Source: an uncultured Alphaproteobacteria bacterium (lineage in GTDB: Bacteria > Pseudomonadota > Alphaproteobacteria > RF32 > CAG-239). Taken from it: a stretch of DNA of 64,000 bases. The stretch lies in contig CALXPU010000001.1 of the NCBI GenBank assembly GCA_944390455.1, positions 1 through 64,000 on the forward strand. Direction: 5' to 3'. Under the pieces are notes generated by a model. That model did not search any database. It was not told the DNA's origin and saw only the letters and a program-made list of their open reading frames with translations. Shown here piece by piece: positions 19,150 to 29,102 of this stretch. Within the stretch, counting starts at the first letter, position 1; the number at the start of each line of letters is the position of its first letter. The position numbers were made by a program, and so were the translations under genes.

Positions 19150-20595
19150 ATGAGCAGTATCCCAAATATTGTTGATGAAAGTGGCGACAAATATAAATTT
19201 GGTTTTGTGACCGATATTGCCGCAGATGTTGCCCCTAAAGGCCTCAATGACGATATTATAAAATTAATTTCGCAAAAAAAAGAAGAACCCGAATGGCTTC
19301 TTCAATCTCGTCTTAAAGCCTATCACCATTGGCTATCTTTAACAGAGCCGACATGGGCTAAATTGTCTTACGATAAAATTGATTATCAAGATTTATACTA
19401 CTATTCAGCCCCTAAACAAACTGTGCACCCGAAAAGTCTTGATGAAGTAGATCCAAAAATTTTGGAAACATACAATAAACTCGGAATCCCTCTAAAAGAA
19501 CAAGAAGTTTTAGCTGGTGTTGTGGCCGTTGATGCTGTTTTTGATAGCGTATCTGTGGCTACGACCTATAAGGCTCAACTTAAAAAACAAGGAATCATTT
19601 TTTGCTCCATTTCTGAAGCGGTCAAAGAATATCCTGATTTAGTTCAAAAATATCTTGGGTCTGTTGTTCCATATACAGATAACTTTTTTGCGGCACTTAA
19701 TTCTGCTGTTTTTACCGATGGTTCTTTTGTTTATATCCCTAAGGGGGTTAAGTGCCCAATGGAATTATCAACTTATTTCCGTATCAACGCTAAAAATACA
19801 GGACAATTTGAGCGCACTCTCATTATAGCCGATGAAGGCAGCTATGTTTCTTATTTAGAAGGCTGCACCGCTCCTCAACGTGACGAGAATCAATTGCATG
19901 CAGCTATTGTTGAAATTTTTGTTCATAAAGATGCTGAAGTTAAATATTCCACCGTTCAAAACTGGTATCCAGGAGATAAAGATGGAAAAGGCGGTGTTTA
20001 TAACTTTGTAACTAAAAGAGCGCTTTGCGATGGCGAAAATGCTAAAGTTTCTTGGACTCAGGTTGAAACAGGCTCAGCTATTACTTGGAAATATCCATCT
20101 TGTGTCTTAAAAGGAGATAATTCTAAGGGGGAATTTTACTCTGTTGCCATTACCAACAATAAGCAACAAGCTGATACTGGTACCAAAATGATTCATCTTG
20201 GCAAAAATACGACTTCTAAAATTATTTCTAAAGGTATTTCTGCCGGATTTTCAAATCAAACATATAGAGGACTTGTTAAGGTTGGCAAAAAAGCAGATAA
20301 TGCACGAAACTATTCTCAATGCGACAGTTTGCTCATAGGGAAAACTTGTGGTTCTCATACTGTTCCGTATATTGAAAACAGTAACAAGACGGCTATCTTG
20401 GAGCATGAAGCTACCACTTCTAAAATTAGCGATGAGCAACTTTTTTATTGTAAACAACGTGGCCTTTCTGAAGAAGACGCGGTTAGTTTAATTGTTAATG
20501 GTTTTTGTAAAGAAGTTATGCAAAAATTGCCAATGGAATTTGCCGTTGAAGCAGCTAAATTAATTGATATTTCTTTAGAAGGTAGCGTTGGTTAA
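19150..20595 (+). CDS. sufB: Fe-S cluster assembly scaffold SufB
   Basis: SufB is the scaffold on which SufBCD builds [Fe-S] clusters. The 481 aa contain YKFGFVTDI near the N-terminus, [74 protein letters not shown] and the late SQCDSLLIG and EHEATTSKI motifs. It stands alone between its own promoter and an intrinsic terminator. sufC and sufD are not in the window, while sufS, sufT and sufE lie about 12 kb away, so the suf genes are split in this genome. Confidence 0.96.
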   Translation: MSSIPNIVDESGDKYKFGFVTDIAADVAPKGLNDDIIKLISQKKEEPEWLLQSRLKAYHHWLSLTEPTWAKLSYDKIDYQDLYYYSAPKQTVHPKSLDEVDPKILETYNKLGIPLKEQEVLAGVVAVDAVFDSVSVATTYKAQLKKQGIIFCSISEAVKEYPDLVQKYLGSVVPYTDNFFAALNSAVFTDGSFVYIPKGVKCPMELSTYFRINAKNTGQFERTLIIADEGSYVSYLEGCTAPQRDENQLHAAIVEIFVHKDAEVKYSTVQNWYPGDKDGKGGVYNFVTKRALCDGENAKVSWTQVETGSAITWKYPSCVLKGDNSKGEFYSVAITNNKQQADTGTKMIHLGKNTTSKIISKGISAGFSNQTYRGLVKVGKKADNARNYSQCDSLLIGKTCGSHTVPYIENSNKTAILEHEATTSKISDEQLFYCKQRGLSEEDAVSLIVNGFCKEVMQKLPMEFAVEAAKLIDISLEGSVG

Positions 20596-20671
20596 TTTCT
20601 GTGCATATTGAAATTTTCTTGCTTTATCTTTCTTCTAAACAAGCTATGTTTGCATTGTTATTAGAGAAAAC

Positions 20672-20704
20672 AAAAGAGCTCCTTTATCTAAGGAGCTTTT
20701 TTTG
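20672..20704. terminator. Bidirectional intrinsic terminator between sufB and topA
   Basis: Stem AGCTCCTT (20677-20684) / AAGGAGCT (20690-20697) with a 5-nt loop, A-run on the left and T-run on the right. It can end both convergent transcripts. Confidence 0.85.
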
Positions 20705-20707
20705 TGA

Positions 20708-23161
20708 TTATTTAGTACTGTCTATAACTTTTATGGCATCCTCTAGAGTAATATCTTGCCCGCGCAAGTTATTAGGTATCCGATAGTTATTTTTACCACA
20801 TTTTATGTATAGACCATAGCGTCCTGTTGCCAACAATATATCTGCTTTTAGTTTTGGATGTTGTCCTAATACTTTAGCTTCAGGCTTTTCCGCCACATTT
20901 TTAAGTAACTCTTCCGCACGTTCTTTTGTAATGTTAAAAATATTATCATTCCCCGTCAGAGATTTGGACTTAAGTCCTTGTTTAATGTATTGACCAAATT
21001 TACCGATATTAGCACTTATTCCATCACCCAAATCTCTTGGCAAACTTGCTAATATGTCAGCCTGCTCAAATGTAACTTCTTCTGGATTTAAGAACTTCGG
21101 CAACGCTATTCTTTTTGGCTTTTCTGTTGTTGCCGTTGCATCTTCACCAAGTTGAACATAGTAGCCATAAGGACCTTTTTTCAAATATACATTTAATCCA
21201 CCATGTTCACCTAGTAGCTTATCTTCCGGATTAGGTTGTTTTTCTGTGCTCTGTTCTTCTTCCTCTTTTACATCTGTTAAAGGCATGGTATATTTACATT
21301 CCGGATAATTAGAACAACCTAAAAATGCGCCAAACTTCCCTAATTTAATACTTAAATGCCCCTTGTGGCATTCTGGGCATAAACGAGGATCTGAACCATC
21401 TTCTTTTGCCGGAAACAGATGATATGCCAGCACTTCATCAATTTTATCTATTACTTCGCTAACTTGAAGAGGTTGTACGGCTTGAATATTTTTATAGAAT
21501 TTCGCCCAGAAACCTGTAAGAAGTTTTTTCCACTCCATTGAACCGGCAGATATATCATCAAGATATTCTTCCATTTGCGCCGTAAAATCATATTCTACGT
21601 ATTTCTTGAAAAAGTTTTCTAGGAAAATTGTTACAATACGACCTCTATCTTCAGGAATAAATCTTAGCTTTTCCACTTTTACATATTTACGTTCTTGCAA
21701 AACAGCAATAATTGACGCATATGTTGAAGGACGACCAATTCCCAATTCTTCCAATTTTTTCACAAGACTAGCCTCAGTAAAGCGAGGTGGTGGAGTGGTG
21801 TAATGTTGTTCTGGTTTAATGGCTTTTTTATCAACAGCTTCATCTACTTCTACATTTGGAAGAAGTCTGTTTTCATCATCATCATTTTCATCATCTTTAC
21901 TTTCTTGATAGAGTTTCAAGAATCCATCAAATGCGATAACTTGGCCATTAGCTCGCAGTAAAATTTTACCATCTACTGATAGGGTATCAATCACAACCTT
22001 ATCTAAAATTGCAGGCTCCATTTGGCAGGCGATGGTTCTTTTCCAAATCAATTCATATAATTTATATGCATCCGAATCCAACTTCCCTTCCATTTTCTTC
22101 GGCGTATTCATCACATCTGCCGGACGGATTGCCTCGTGTGCTTCTTGTGCATTTTTAGATTTCGTTTTATATTCTTTAGCTTCTTTTGGAAGATACTTCT
22201 CCCCAAAATATTTCAAAATTGCTTCACGGCACGCACTGATTGCTTCTACTGATAAGTTTACAGCGTCCGTTCTCATGTAGGTTATATAACCGGATTCATA
22301 TAAATTTTGCGCTATCTGCATTGTTTTTTTAGCAGAGAATCGTAATTTTCTTGCAGCCTCTTGTTGGAGAGTAGATGTGGTAAAAGGAGGGGCTGGATAA
22401 CGATTTGCTTTTTTGCGTTCAATTTTGGAAATCTTAAAATCCTGAGCTTCTATTTTAGCTTTTGCTTCTTCAGCTTTTTCTTTTGTATTAATATCAAATT
22501 TTTCCAGCTTTTTTCCATCCAGATTTATTAAGTGTGACGGAATTATAGCTTTTTCTGCTGTTTCTAAATCTACATCAACTGTCCAATACTCTTCCGGTTT
22601 GAATTTCTCAATTTCCATTTCGCGCTCGCAGATTAAGCGAAGCGCAACAGATTGAACTCGTCCGGCTGACTTTGAACCTGGAAGTTTTCGCCACAATACA
22701 GGAGAAAGTGTAAAGCCCACTAAATAATCTAAAGCTCGACGCGCCATATAGGCTGACACTAAATTCTCATCAATCTGTCGTGGATTTTGAATTGCTTCTG
22801 TTACAGCATGTTTGGTAATTTCATGAAAGACAACTCGTTCAATTTTCTTGTCTTTCAATTTTTTCTTTGCACTTAGTTCTTCTAATATATGCCATGCAAT
22901 GGCCTCTCCTTCTCTATCCGGGTCGGATGCGAGGACTAACGTATCACAATCTTTTAATGCCGTAATAATGTCATTTAAACGTTTTTTTCCGCCGGGACTT
23001 AATTCCCACACCATGCTAAAATCTTTATCAGGATCAACAGAACCATCTTTACTCGGCAAATCTCGAATATGCCCATAACTGGCCAAGACTTTATAATCTT
23101 TACCTAAATATTTATTGATTGTTTTGGCTTTTGCCGGTGATTCTACTACGACTAATTTCAT
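20708..23161 (-). CDS. topA: DNA topoisomerase I
   Basis: A type IA topoisomerase that relaxes negative supercoils. The TOPRIM domain opens with MKLVVVESPAKAKTINKYLG, with the acidic ASDPDREGEAIAWH. The active-site tyrosine lies in GYITYMRTDAVNLS. LCPECHKGHL and FLGCSNYPEC form a C-terminal zinc finger, followed by repeats of the bacterial topoisomerase C-terminal type. The 817 aa are normal. It lies 12 nt after dprA in the plsY-dprA-topA operon. Confidence 0.97.
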   Translation of the reverse strand: MKLVVVESPAKAKTINKYLGKDYKVLASYGHIRDLPSKDGSVDPDKDFSMVWELSPGGKKRLNDIITALKDCDTLVLASDPDREGEAIAWHILEELSAKKKLKDKKIERVVFHEITKHAVTEAIQNPRQIDENLVSAYMARRALDYLVGFTLSPVLWRKLPGSKSAGRVQSVALRLICEREMEIEKFKPEEYWTVDVDLETAEKAIIPSHLINLDGKKLEKFDINTKEKAEEAKAKIEAQDFKISKIERKKANRYPAPPFTTSTLQQEAARKLRFSAKKTMQIAQNLYESGYITYMRTDAVNLSVEAISACREAILKYFGEKYLPKEAKEYKTKSKNAQEAHEAIRPADVMNTPKKMEGKLDSDAYKLYELIWKRTIACQMEPAILDKVVIDTLSVDGKILLRANGQVIAFDGFLKLYQESKDDENDDDENRLLPNVEVDEAVDKKAIKPEQHYTTPPPRFTEASLVKKLEELGIGRPSTYASIIAVLQERKYVKVEKLRFIPEDRGRIVTIFLENFFKKYVEYDFTAQMEEYLDDISAGSMEWKKLLTGFWAKFYKNIQAVQPLQVSEVIDKIDEVLAYHLFPAKEDGSDPRLCPECHKGHLSIKLGKFGAFLGCSNYPECKYTMPLTDVKEEEEQSTEKQPNPEDKLLGEHGGLNVYLKKGPYGYYVQLGEDATATTEKPKRIALPKFLNPEEVTFEQADILASLPRDLGDGISANIGKFGQYIKQGLKSKSLTGNDNIFNITKERAEELLKNVAEKPEAKVLGQHPKLKADILLATGRYGLYIKCGKNNYRIPNNLRGQDITLEDAIKVIDSTK

Positions 23162-23173
23162 CTAAAAATTCCC

Positions 23174-24301
23174 TCAAATTTTAGCTACTTTATTCCCCGG
23201 AAGACGTATTATTTTATTGTCTAACTCCAACTCTACAATTGTCATTAAAACTTCTTCTGTCGGCAGTTGCATTGCTCGAATAAGCTCGTCTACATCCTCC
23301 CCGCTCGCAGAAATAAGTGATAATAACTTTGTGTATTTATCTTCTTGTTCTAGTTCTTCTTTTTGTTCTGGAATATCGGAATTATTTTCCTGATTGTCAA
23401 GCGAATATTCAAATAAATCTGACATTTCCTCTTTTTCTTTGGCTTTTAATATAAATTGTCTTGGTGAAAAATTAAAGCTTTCCAATATATCTTCTGGTGT
23501 ATCCACCAATTGAGCGCCTTCTTTAAGCAATTTATTACATCCGGCTGACCGAGCATCATACGGAGCTCCCGGAACAGCATAAACATCTCGACCTTGTTCC
23601 AATGCCTGGTGCGCAGTAATCAAAGATCCGGAACGCAGTCCTGCTTCTATAACCAACACACCTTTACTTAATCCCGAAACAATTCTATTTCTGCGCGGAA
23701 AGTTAGAGGCTTGTGGGCGAGTATGAAATGCGTACTCGGTTAATATCAAACCATCTTTTTTGATAATATCCTTATATAAGTCTTCGTTTTCTTGAGGATA
23801 AACAACATCAATTCCCGTCCCCATAACAGCGATTGTACAGCCATTGTGCCCCAAGGCTCCTTTGTGTGCCGCTTTATCAATACCGCGAGCCATCCCTGAG
23901 ACTATCGTAATATTATTATCTGCAATATTAGACGCCAGATTTTCTGCTAATTTCATCGCACTCAAAGATGCATTCCTTGATCCAACGATAGCTAGCATAT
24001 TATCATTTTTCAATAAATCCACATTCCCCATCGCATATAGAATCGGCGGAAAATCTTCTATTTGTTTTAAATTATACGGATAGTTTTGATCTTCATATGA
24101 TATTATTTGAACACCTTTAATTTCGGCGGTCATAACCTCTTCTTCGGCCTTTTTACGAGAAAAAAGCACTTTCTTTTGAGATATTTCCTTCAAAACTTCA
24201 TCAACATCACCATATCTTGCCATCAACTTTTTAAAACCAATTGGTCCTATACCATTGGTATTTATAAGTTGAATATACGATATGAGTTTTTCTCTAACCA
24301 A
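23174..24301 (-). CDS. dprA: DNA-processing protein DprA
   Basis: DprA loads RecA on incoming single-stranded DNA during transformation. The Rossmann-like core shows IVGSRNAS, VSGMARGIDKAAHKGAL, GTGIDVVYPQENEDLY and FPRRNRIVSGLS. A linker rich in Glu/Gln leads to a C-terminal winged-helix domain (VDELIRAMQLPTEEVL). The 375 aa are standard. plsY is 5 nt upstream and topA 12 nt downstream, a conserved alphaproteobacterial order. comF is also in this window, but no competence machinery is visible. Confidence 0.95.
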   Translation of the reverse strand: MVREKLISYIQLINTNGIGPIGFKKLMARYGDVDEVLKEISQKKVLFSRKKAEEEVMTAEIKGVQIISYEDQNYPYNLKQIEDFPPILYAMGNVDLLKNDNMLAIVGSRNASLSAMKLAENLASNIADNNITIVSGMARGIDKAAHKGALGHNGCTIAVMGTGIDVVYPQENEDLYKDIIKKDGLILTEYAFHTRPQASNFPRRNRIVSGLSKGVLVIEAGLRSGSLITAHQALEQGRDVYAVPGAPYDARSAGCNKLLKEGAQLVDTPEDILESFNFSPRQFILKAKEKEEMSDLFEYSLDNQENNSDIPEQKEELEQEDKYTKLLSLISASGEDVDELIRAMQLPTEEVLMTIVELELDNKIIRLPGNKVAKI

Positions 24302-24306
24302 TTTCT

Positions 24307-24933
24307 TTACTTCTGTTCTGTTTTCTTGAGTTTAATCTTACTCTCTTCTCCATTTAGCAATCTTTTGATATTTGCATGATGTCTTACAATAACTAAAAGG
24401 ACAATCAATGTATATGCAACTGTATATTCCATTGTTGGAGCCAAGAAATATGATGCTACCGGTACAAATACTGCAGCGGTCAAAGCCGACAGAGATGAAT
24501 ATTTAAAAGTAAAAGCCATAATCAACCATATCGCTAATGCAATTAAAGCCACCGGCCAGCATGTCACTAAAATAAATCCAAATGTAGAGGCAACACCTTT
24601 ACCTCCTTTAAATTTCAACCATATTGGAAAATTATGTCCCAGCACTCCAAAAGCACCAGCTATCAGCATTGCCGTAATACCAACAACATCATCTCCCACC
24701 ATTTGTTTAGCAATAACTGCGGCAATACCCGCCTTAAACGCATCGCACAAAACCGTCAACAGAGCCAGTGTTTTATTTCCTGTTCTTAAAACATTCGTTG
24801 CCCCGATATTCCCGGATCCAATTTTTCTTATATCTCCATATCCAGCCATCTTGGTCAATATCAGCCCAAACGGAACTGAGCCGATAAAATAACCAAACAG
24901 TGCACTTAAGCTATATATCATCCCTGTAGACAT
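24307..24933 (-). CDS. plsY: Acyl-phosphate glycerol-3-phosphate acyltransferase PlsY
   Basis: An inner-membrane enzyme that transfers an acyl group from acyl phosphate to glycerol-3-phosphate, starting phospholipid synthesis. The 208 aa hold five or more membrane helices. The three cytoplasmic motifs are GSVPFG, then RKIGSGNIGATNVLR, and GHNFPIWLKFKGGKGVASTFG. It is the first gene of the plsY-dprA-topA operon and diverges from pyrH. Confidence 0.96.
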   Translation of the reverse strand: MSTGMIYSLSALFGYFIGSVPFGLILTKMAGYGDIRKIGSGNIGATNVLRTGNKTLALLTVLCDAFKAGIAAVIAKQMVGDDVVGITAMLIAGAFGVLGHNFPIWLKFKGGKGVASTFGFILVTCWPVALIALAIWLIMAFTFKYSSLSALTAAVFVPVASYFLAPTMEYTVAYTLIVLLVIVRHHANIKRLLNGEESKIKLKKTEQK

Positions 24934-25101
24934 TTTTATCTCCCAAAATATTTTTTGCTTATGTTAGAGAAAAGTGCTAAAAATTCAACTTATTTTAATA
25001 CACCATGTGTATTTTATCTTTTTGTATATTAGACCAAAAAAAATAATGACAATGCGATTTAATCGTTTATTATAAAACAAAATATTAAGATAGAGGAGCA
25101 A

Positions 25102-25812
25102 ATGAAAAAGACCTTTAGCAGAATTCTTTTAAAACTTTCAGGCGAAGGATTAATGGGCAAACAAGCTTTCGGCATCGATGAAAATGTTTTAGACATGGTT
25201 GCAGAAAGCATTAAACAGATACGTCAGGAAAAGATTGAAACATGCATTGTTATTGGAGGGGGGAATTTTTACCGTGGCGTCAACAACACAAATAAAAGTG
25301 TTAGCCGTCCTATTGCAGATCAAGCTGGAATGATTGCTACAGTAATTAACGCTCTATTCTTAAAAAGCATTTTGGATAGTAAAGGAATCAAATCTGAAAT
25401 ATTATCAGGTTTGAGCATTCCTCAAGTAGCAGAGACATATTCTTATCGCTCAGCACAAAATTTATTAAAACAAGGTACTGTTGTTATTTTTGCGGGAGGA
25501 ACTGGTAATCCTTATTTCACAACTGACACAGGAGCCACTCTTCGAGCTTTGGAAACAGAGTGCGACGCCTTATTTAAAGCAACCCAAGTTGATGGCGTTT
25601 ATGATAGCGATCCTAAAAAGAATCCTAATGCTATTCGTTATAAAACTGTTTCTTATGACGATGTTATTACAAAAGAATTAAAGGTTATGGATATGACAGC
25701 TATATCTATGGCTCGCGAAAATAAACTTCCTATTGTTGTGTTTAAACAGGTTGACAAAGACTCCCTAATTAATGCAATAAAAGGTAAAGGTAATTTCACA
25801 ATTATAAAATAA
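25102..25812 (+). CDS. pyrH: Uridylate kinase (UMP kinase)
   Basis: Phosphorylates UMP to UDP. The 236-aa amino-acid-kinase fold shows RILLKLSGEGLMG at the start, IGGGNFYRG, ARPIADQAGM-like SRPIADQAGM, FAGGTGNPYFTTDT and ATQVDGVYDSDPKKNPNA. A GAGGAGC site precedes the ATG. It is the first gene of the long pyrH-to-fabZ operon, with frr 19 nt downstream, the usual bacterial order. Confidence 0.97.
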   Translation: MKKTFSRILLKLSGEGLMGKQAFGIDENVLDMVAESIKQIRQEKIETCIVIGGGNFYRGVNNTNKSVSRPIADQAGMIATVINALFLKSILDSKGIKSEILSGLSIPQVAETYSYRSAQNLLKQGTVVIFAGGTGNPYFTTDTGATLRALETECDALFKATQVDGVYDSDPKKNPNAIRYKTVSYDDVITKELKVMDMTAISMARENKLPIVVFKQVDKDSLINAIKGKGNFTIIK

Positions 25813-25831
25813 AAGGAAAAGAGAGGCATAT

Positions 25832-26395
25832 ATGACCGATTTTAACGACATAAAAAAAGACACCGCAGAGCGTATGGAAAAAACTTTAGATACCTTACGC
25901 GGCGACTTTGGTGGATTACGCGCTGGGCGTGCGCACGCCAGCTTGCTTGATAACATTATGGTTGAAGCTTATGGAAATTTATCTCCCATAGCTCAAGTCG
26001 GAACGATTAGCGTTCCAGATGCAAGAACCCTTTCCATTAGTGTTTGGGATAAAGGTTTAGCAAAATCCGTTGAAAAGGCTTTAAGAGAATCCGATTTAGG
26101 TCTCAACCCTGTATCAGACGGTCAACTTATTCGTATTCCAATTCCTCCGCTTTCTGAAGAAAGAAGAAAAGAACTTGTTAAAGTTGCAGGAAAATACGCT
26201 GAACAAACAAAAGTTGCTATTCGTAATATTCGTCGCGATGCATTGGATGATGTAAAAAAACTAAAGAAAGATAATCTTATTTCTGAAGATGATGAAAAGA
26301 AATATGGCAACGAAATCCAAAAAATGACCGATGATTCCATCAAAAAAATTGATGATATGTTTGACCAAAAAGAAAAAGATATTTTACAAGTATAA
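25832..26395 (+). CDS. frr: Ribosome recycling factor
   Basis: With EF-G it splits post-termination ribosomes. The 187 aa show the RRF signatures LRGDFGGLRAGRAHASLLD, SVPDARTLSISVWDK, RIPIPPLSEERRKELVK and IRNIRRDALDDVKKLKK. It is a long three-helix-bundle protein of normal length, co-transcribed with pyrH and 5 nt before uppS. Confidence 0.97.
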   Translation: MTDFNDIKKDTAERMEKTLDTLRGDFGGLRAGRAHASLLDNIMVEAYGNLSPIAQVGTISVPDARTLSISVWDKGLAKSVEKALRESDLGLNPVSDGQLIRIPIPPLSEERRKELVKVAGKYAEQTKVAIRNIRRDALDDVKKLKKDNLISEDDEKKYGNEIQKMTDDSIKKIDDMFDQKEKDILQV

Positions 26396-26400
26396 GAGCT

Positions 26401-27108
26401 ATGGAAACGACAAATATTTGTAAACATATCGCCATTATTATGGATGGCAATGGGCGTTGGGCTAAAAAAAGAGGAATGCCCAGAACTTTTGGGCACAAAA
26501 AAGGTGCAGAGAACGTTGTCAAGATTACTCGTTCAATGAAAGAATCCGGAGTTAAATATTTAACTCTCTATGCCTTTTCAACTGAAAATTGGCAACGTTC
26601 TAAAGATGAAGTTGACGCTCTGATGCAACTTCTTAATGAGTATCTAGATAAAGAACTAAAAGAAATTATGGAAAACAATGTCCGGATTGTTTTTATCGGT
26701 GAAAGATATATGCTTTCGGATGCCATTCAACAAAAGATGCATTATTTAGAAGAGGAATCCGCAAAAAATTCCGATTTAACCCTCTGCATTGCTTTATCCT
26801 ATGGTTCTCGGCAAGAGATTTTATCTGCTGTAAGAAGTATCGCTCAAAAAGTTCAAAATAATCAAATCAATATTGATGATATTGACCAAGAGATTTTCGC
26901 TAATGAGCTTTACACTAAAGGTATTCCTGATCCAGATATTCTTATCAGAACCAGTGGAGAGCAACGAATTAGCAACTACTTATTATGGCAAATAGCTTAT
27001 ACCGAATTATTTTTTACGGATACTTTATGGCCAGATTTTAGCAAAGAGGAACTATTAGAAATTATTAAAAAATTCACTTCTAGGGAGAGAAGGTATGGAA
27101 AAAACTGA
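26401..27108 (+). CDS. uppS: Isoprenyl transferase (undecaprenyl diphosphate synthase)
   Basis: A cis-prenyltransferase that makes the C55 carrier lipid used for peptidoglycan and other glycans, including the polyprenyl-phosphate sugars of the 7.4-11.1 kb operon. IIMDGNGRWAKKRGMP carries the catalytic Asp near residue 15; GHKKGAENV, LYAFSTENWQRS and RTSGEQRISNYLLWQIAYTE follow. The 235 aa are normal. Its last 14 nt overlap cdsA. Confidence 0.97.
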   Translation: METTNICKHIAIIMDGNGRWAKKRGMPRTFGHKKGAENVVKITRSMKESGVKYLTLYAFSTENWQRSKDEVDALMQLLNEYLDKELKEIMENNVRIVFIGERYMLSDAIQQKMHYLEEESAKNSDLTLCIALSYGSRQEILSAVRSIAQKVQNNQINIDDIDQEIFANELYTKGIPDPDILIRTSGEQRISNYLLWQIAYTELFFTDTLWPDFSKEELLEIIKKFTSRERRYGKN

Positions 27109-27937
27109 ACTAACATCATTACAAAAACGAATATTAACATCACTTGTTATGATTCCGATTGTTATCGGAGCATTACATTCTGGGCATCCTTATGTTGATA
27201 TATTAATCTTCTTAGTCGGCTCTTTATTATCTTGGGAATGGAGTTCTATGGTTCCTAACAAAAAGAGTAGCGTTTATGTTGCCTGCTATATTTTTGCACT
27301 AGGCTGTTCATTGTTTGTATTTAACCGTTGGGTACTTTTTTCTGCAATTATTTTAACATCTCTTTTTGTGTACTTCAAAGCTGCTGATGAAAAACACAGA
27401 CGCTTGCTTACTTTAGGTGTTCCTTATATTTCTATTGGTATAGGCGCTCTTTATTGGATTTATTATCTCTTTGATGCTTTTGGGAGTATTCCAAACGAAA
27501 AAGGAAGCTTTGTTATGACGCTTTGGTTTATTTTCATGGTTTGGGGAGTTGATATTGGTGGCTACATTGTTGGCTCATCATTAAAAGGCCCAAAATTAGC
27601 ACCAAAGATTAGTCCAAACAAAACTTGGTCGGGGCTTATTGGCGGCGTTATTCTATCTGTTGCAGTCAGTTTCATCTATATGTTTTGCATCAAAAACATT
27701 TTTGACTTGCCAATGCCTTTGAGTGAACAGCTTAAATTTGCTCAGTTGGGTGCATTTATTGCTGTTATAGCCCAAATTGGTGATCTTATTGAGTCCTCAA
27801 TCAAAAGATATCTTGGTGTTAAGGATAGCAGCAATCTAATTCCTGGACATGGTGGTATTTTTGATAGAATCGATGGACTTATTTTTGCAGCGCCTATTGT
27901 TTACTGCTTGTTTACATTAATTGCGTTTAGTTATTAA
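27095..27937 (+). CDS. cdsA: Phosphatidate cytidylyltransferase
   Basis: Makes CDP-diacylglycerol from phosphatidate and CTP at the inner membrane. The 280-aa polytopic protein ends with the CDP-diglyceride synthetase signature (GVKDSSNLIPGHGGIFDRID, then GL), preceded by PKISPNKTWSGLIGG and QIGDLIESSIKRY. It overlaps uppS by 14 nt. The dxr gene often found between cdsA and rseP in related genomes is absent here. Confidence 0.95.
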   Translation: MEKTELTSLQKRILTSLVMIPIVIGALHSGHPYVDILIFLVGSLLSWEWSSMVPNKKSSVYVACYIFALGCSLFVFNRWVLFSAIILTSLFVYFKAADEKHRRLLTLGVPYISIGIGALYWIYYLFDAFGSIPNEKGSFVMTLWFIFMVWGVDIGGYIVGSSLKGPKLAPKISPNKTWSGLIGGVILSVAVSFIYMFCIKNIFDLPMPLSEQLKFAQLGAFIAVIAQIGDLIESSIKRYLGVKDSSNLIPGHGGIFDRIDGLIFAAPIVYCLFTLIAFSY

Positions 27938-27949
27938 GGAATAAAAATT

Positions 27950-29086
27950 ATGGAATGGTTGTTAAACATTATTCATTACGTCGTGCCTTTTCTTATTTTG
28001 CTCGGCGTATTAGTTTTTGTGCATGAGTTTGGTCACTTTATTATCGCCAGATGGACCGGTGTTAGTGTTAGCGCCTTCTCTATCGGTTTTGGTAAAGAAC
28101 TCTGGAGTACAACAGATAAAAAAGGTACGGTTTGGAAAATTTCAGCTATTCCATTAGGTGGGTATTGTCAATTTTTAGGAGATGCAGATGAATCTTCGTC
28201 CACTTCAGAAGTAGATTTGAGTAAATATTCCGAGGAAGAAAAGAAACATCTCTTTGTCACTCAATCTCCTTATAAAAAATTAGCTATATCCGTTGCAGGT
28301 CCGTTATTTAACTACCTCTTTGCTTTTATCACCTTTTTCGGTCTATTTTATTTCATCGGCAGTTATGATATTCCTCCTGTTGTTTCCGATGTTATAAAAG
28401 ATAGTCCAGCTCAAACCGCAGGAATCATGAAAAATGATAAAATCATAGAAATTAACGGCAAAAAAATTAATGACTGGTCTGATATCAATAAAGAAATTAG
28501 CATCGCCATTGATAATGTTGCTTTAAAAATTGAGAGAAACAATCAAGTCATCTCTGTCAATGTTCCTTTAGTGGAAATGGAATATGCTTTTGATGAAACC
28601 GAAAAGCCAATCAAAAGAAGAATGATTGGTATTAAAGGTGAAACAAAACAATTTAAAGTTGTTAAAGATAACTTTCAGTTTATCCCTTCTATTAAAAAAT
28701 CTGCTGAAGAAGTTTACAATATTACTGATATGACTTTGCGCGGTATTGGGCAAATGATTATGGGAGAACGTTCCGGTGAAGATGTCGGTGGCATCATCAG
28801 AATTGCAGAGATGTCTGGAGATATTTCTAAAACAAGAGGCATCTTGGATTTCTTGTATTTTATGGCTTTGCTGTCTATCAATCTGGGACTTATCAACTTA
28901 TTCCCAATCCCTGTATTAGATGGTGGACATGTTGTAATTTATTTGTTAGAAATAGTTTCAAGACGCGAAATTAATGCTAAACTGAGAGATGGTTTATTTA
29001 AAATCGGTCTGGGATTTATTTTGTTTTTGATGGTGTTTGCGACCTGGAACGATATACAACACCTCATAACACGTTGGTTTGATTAG
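27950..29086 (+). CDS. rseP: RIP metalloprotease RseP (site-2 protease)
   Basis: A zinc intramembrane protease of the sigma-E/envelope stress pathway. Helix 1 holds the HExxH site FVHEFGHFIIARWTG at about residue 25. A PDZ domain lies at about 140-215 (SPAQTAGIMKNDKIIEINGK), and the late LDGGH motif sits in FPIPVLDGGHVVIYLLE. The 378 aa fit the usual range; only one PDZ repeat is obvious. It ends 16 nt before the bamA start. Confidence 0.96.
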   Translation: MEWLLNIIHYVVPFLILLGVLVFVHEFGHFIIARWTGVSVSAFSIGFGKELWSTTDKKGTVWKISAIPLGGYCQFLGDADESSSTSEVDLSKYSEEEKKHLFVTQSPYKKLAISVAGPLFNYLFAFITFFGLFYFIGSYDIPPVVSDVIKDSPAQTAGIMKNDKIIEINGKKINDWSDINKEISIAIDNVALKIERNNQVISVNVPLVEMEYAFDETEKPIKRRMIGIKGETKQFKVVKDNFQFIPSIKKSAEEVYNITDMTLRGIGQMIMGERSGEDVGGIIRIAEMSGDISKTRGILDFLYFMALLSINLGLINLFPIPVLDGGHVVIYLLEIVSRREINAKLRDGLFKIGLGFILFLMVFATWNDIQHLITRWFD

Positions 29087-29102
29087 TTTAAAGGAATATA
29101 AA

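Noticed and set aside
20601..20786. A 61-codon plus-strand ORF after sufB
   Set aside because: It runs through the sufB/topA terminator and the topA 3' end, with no ribosome site.
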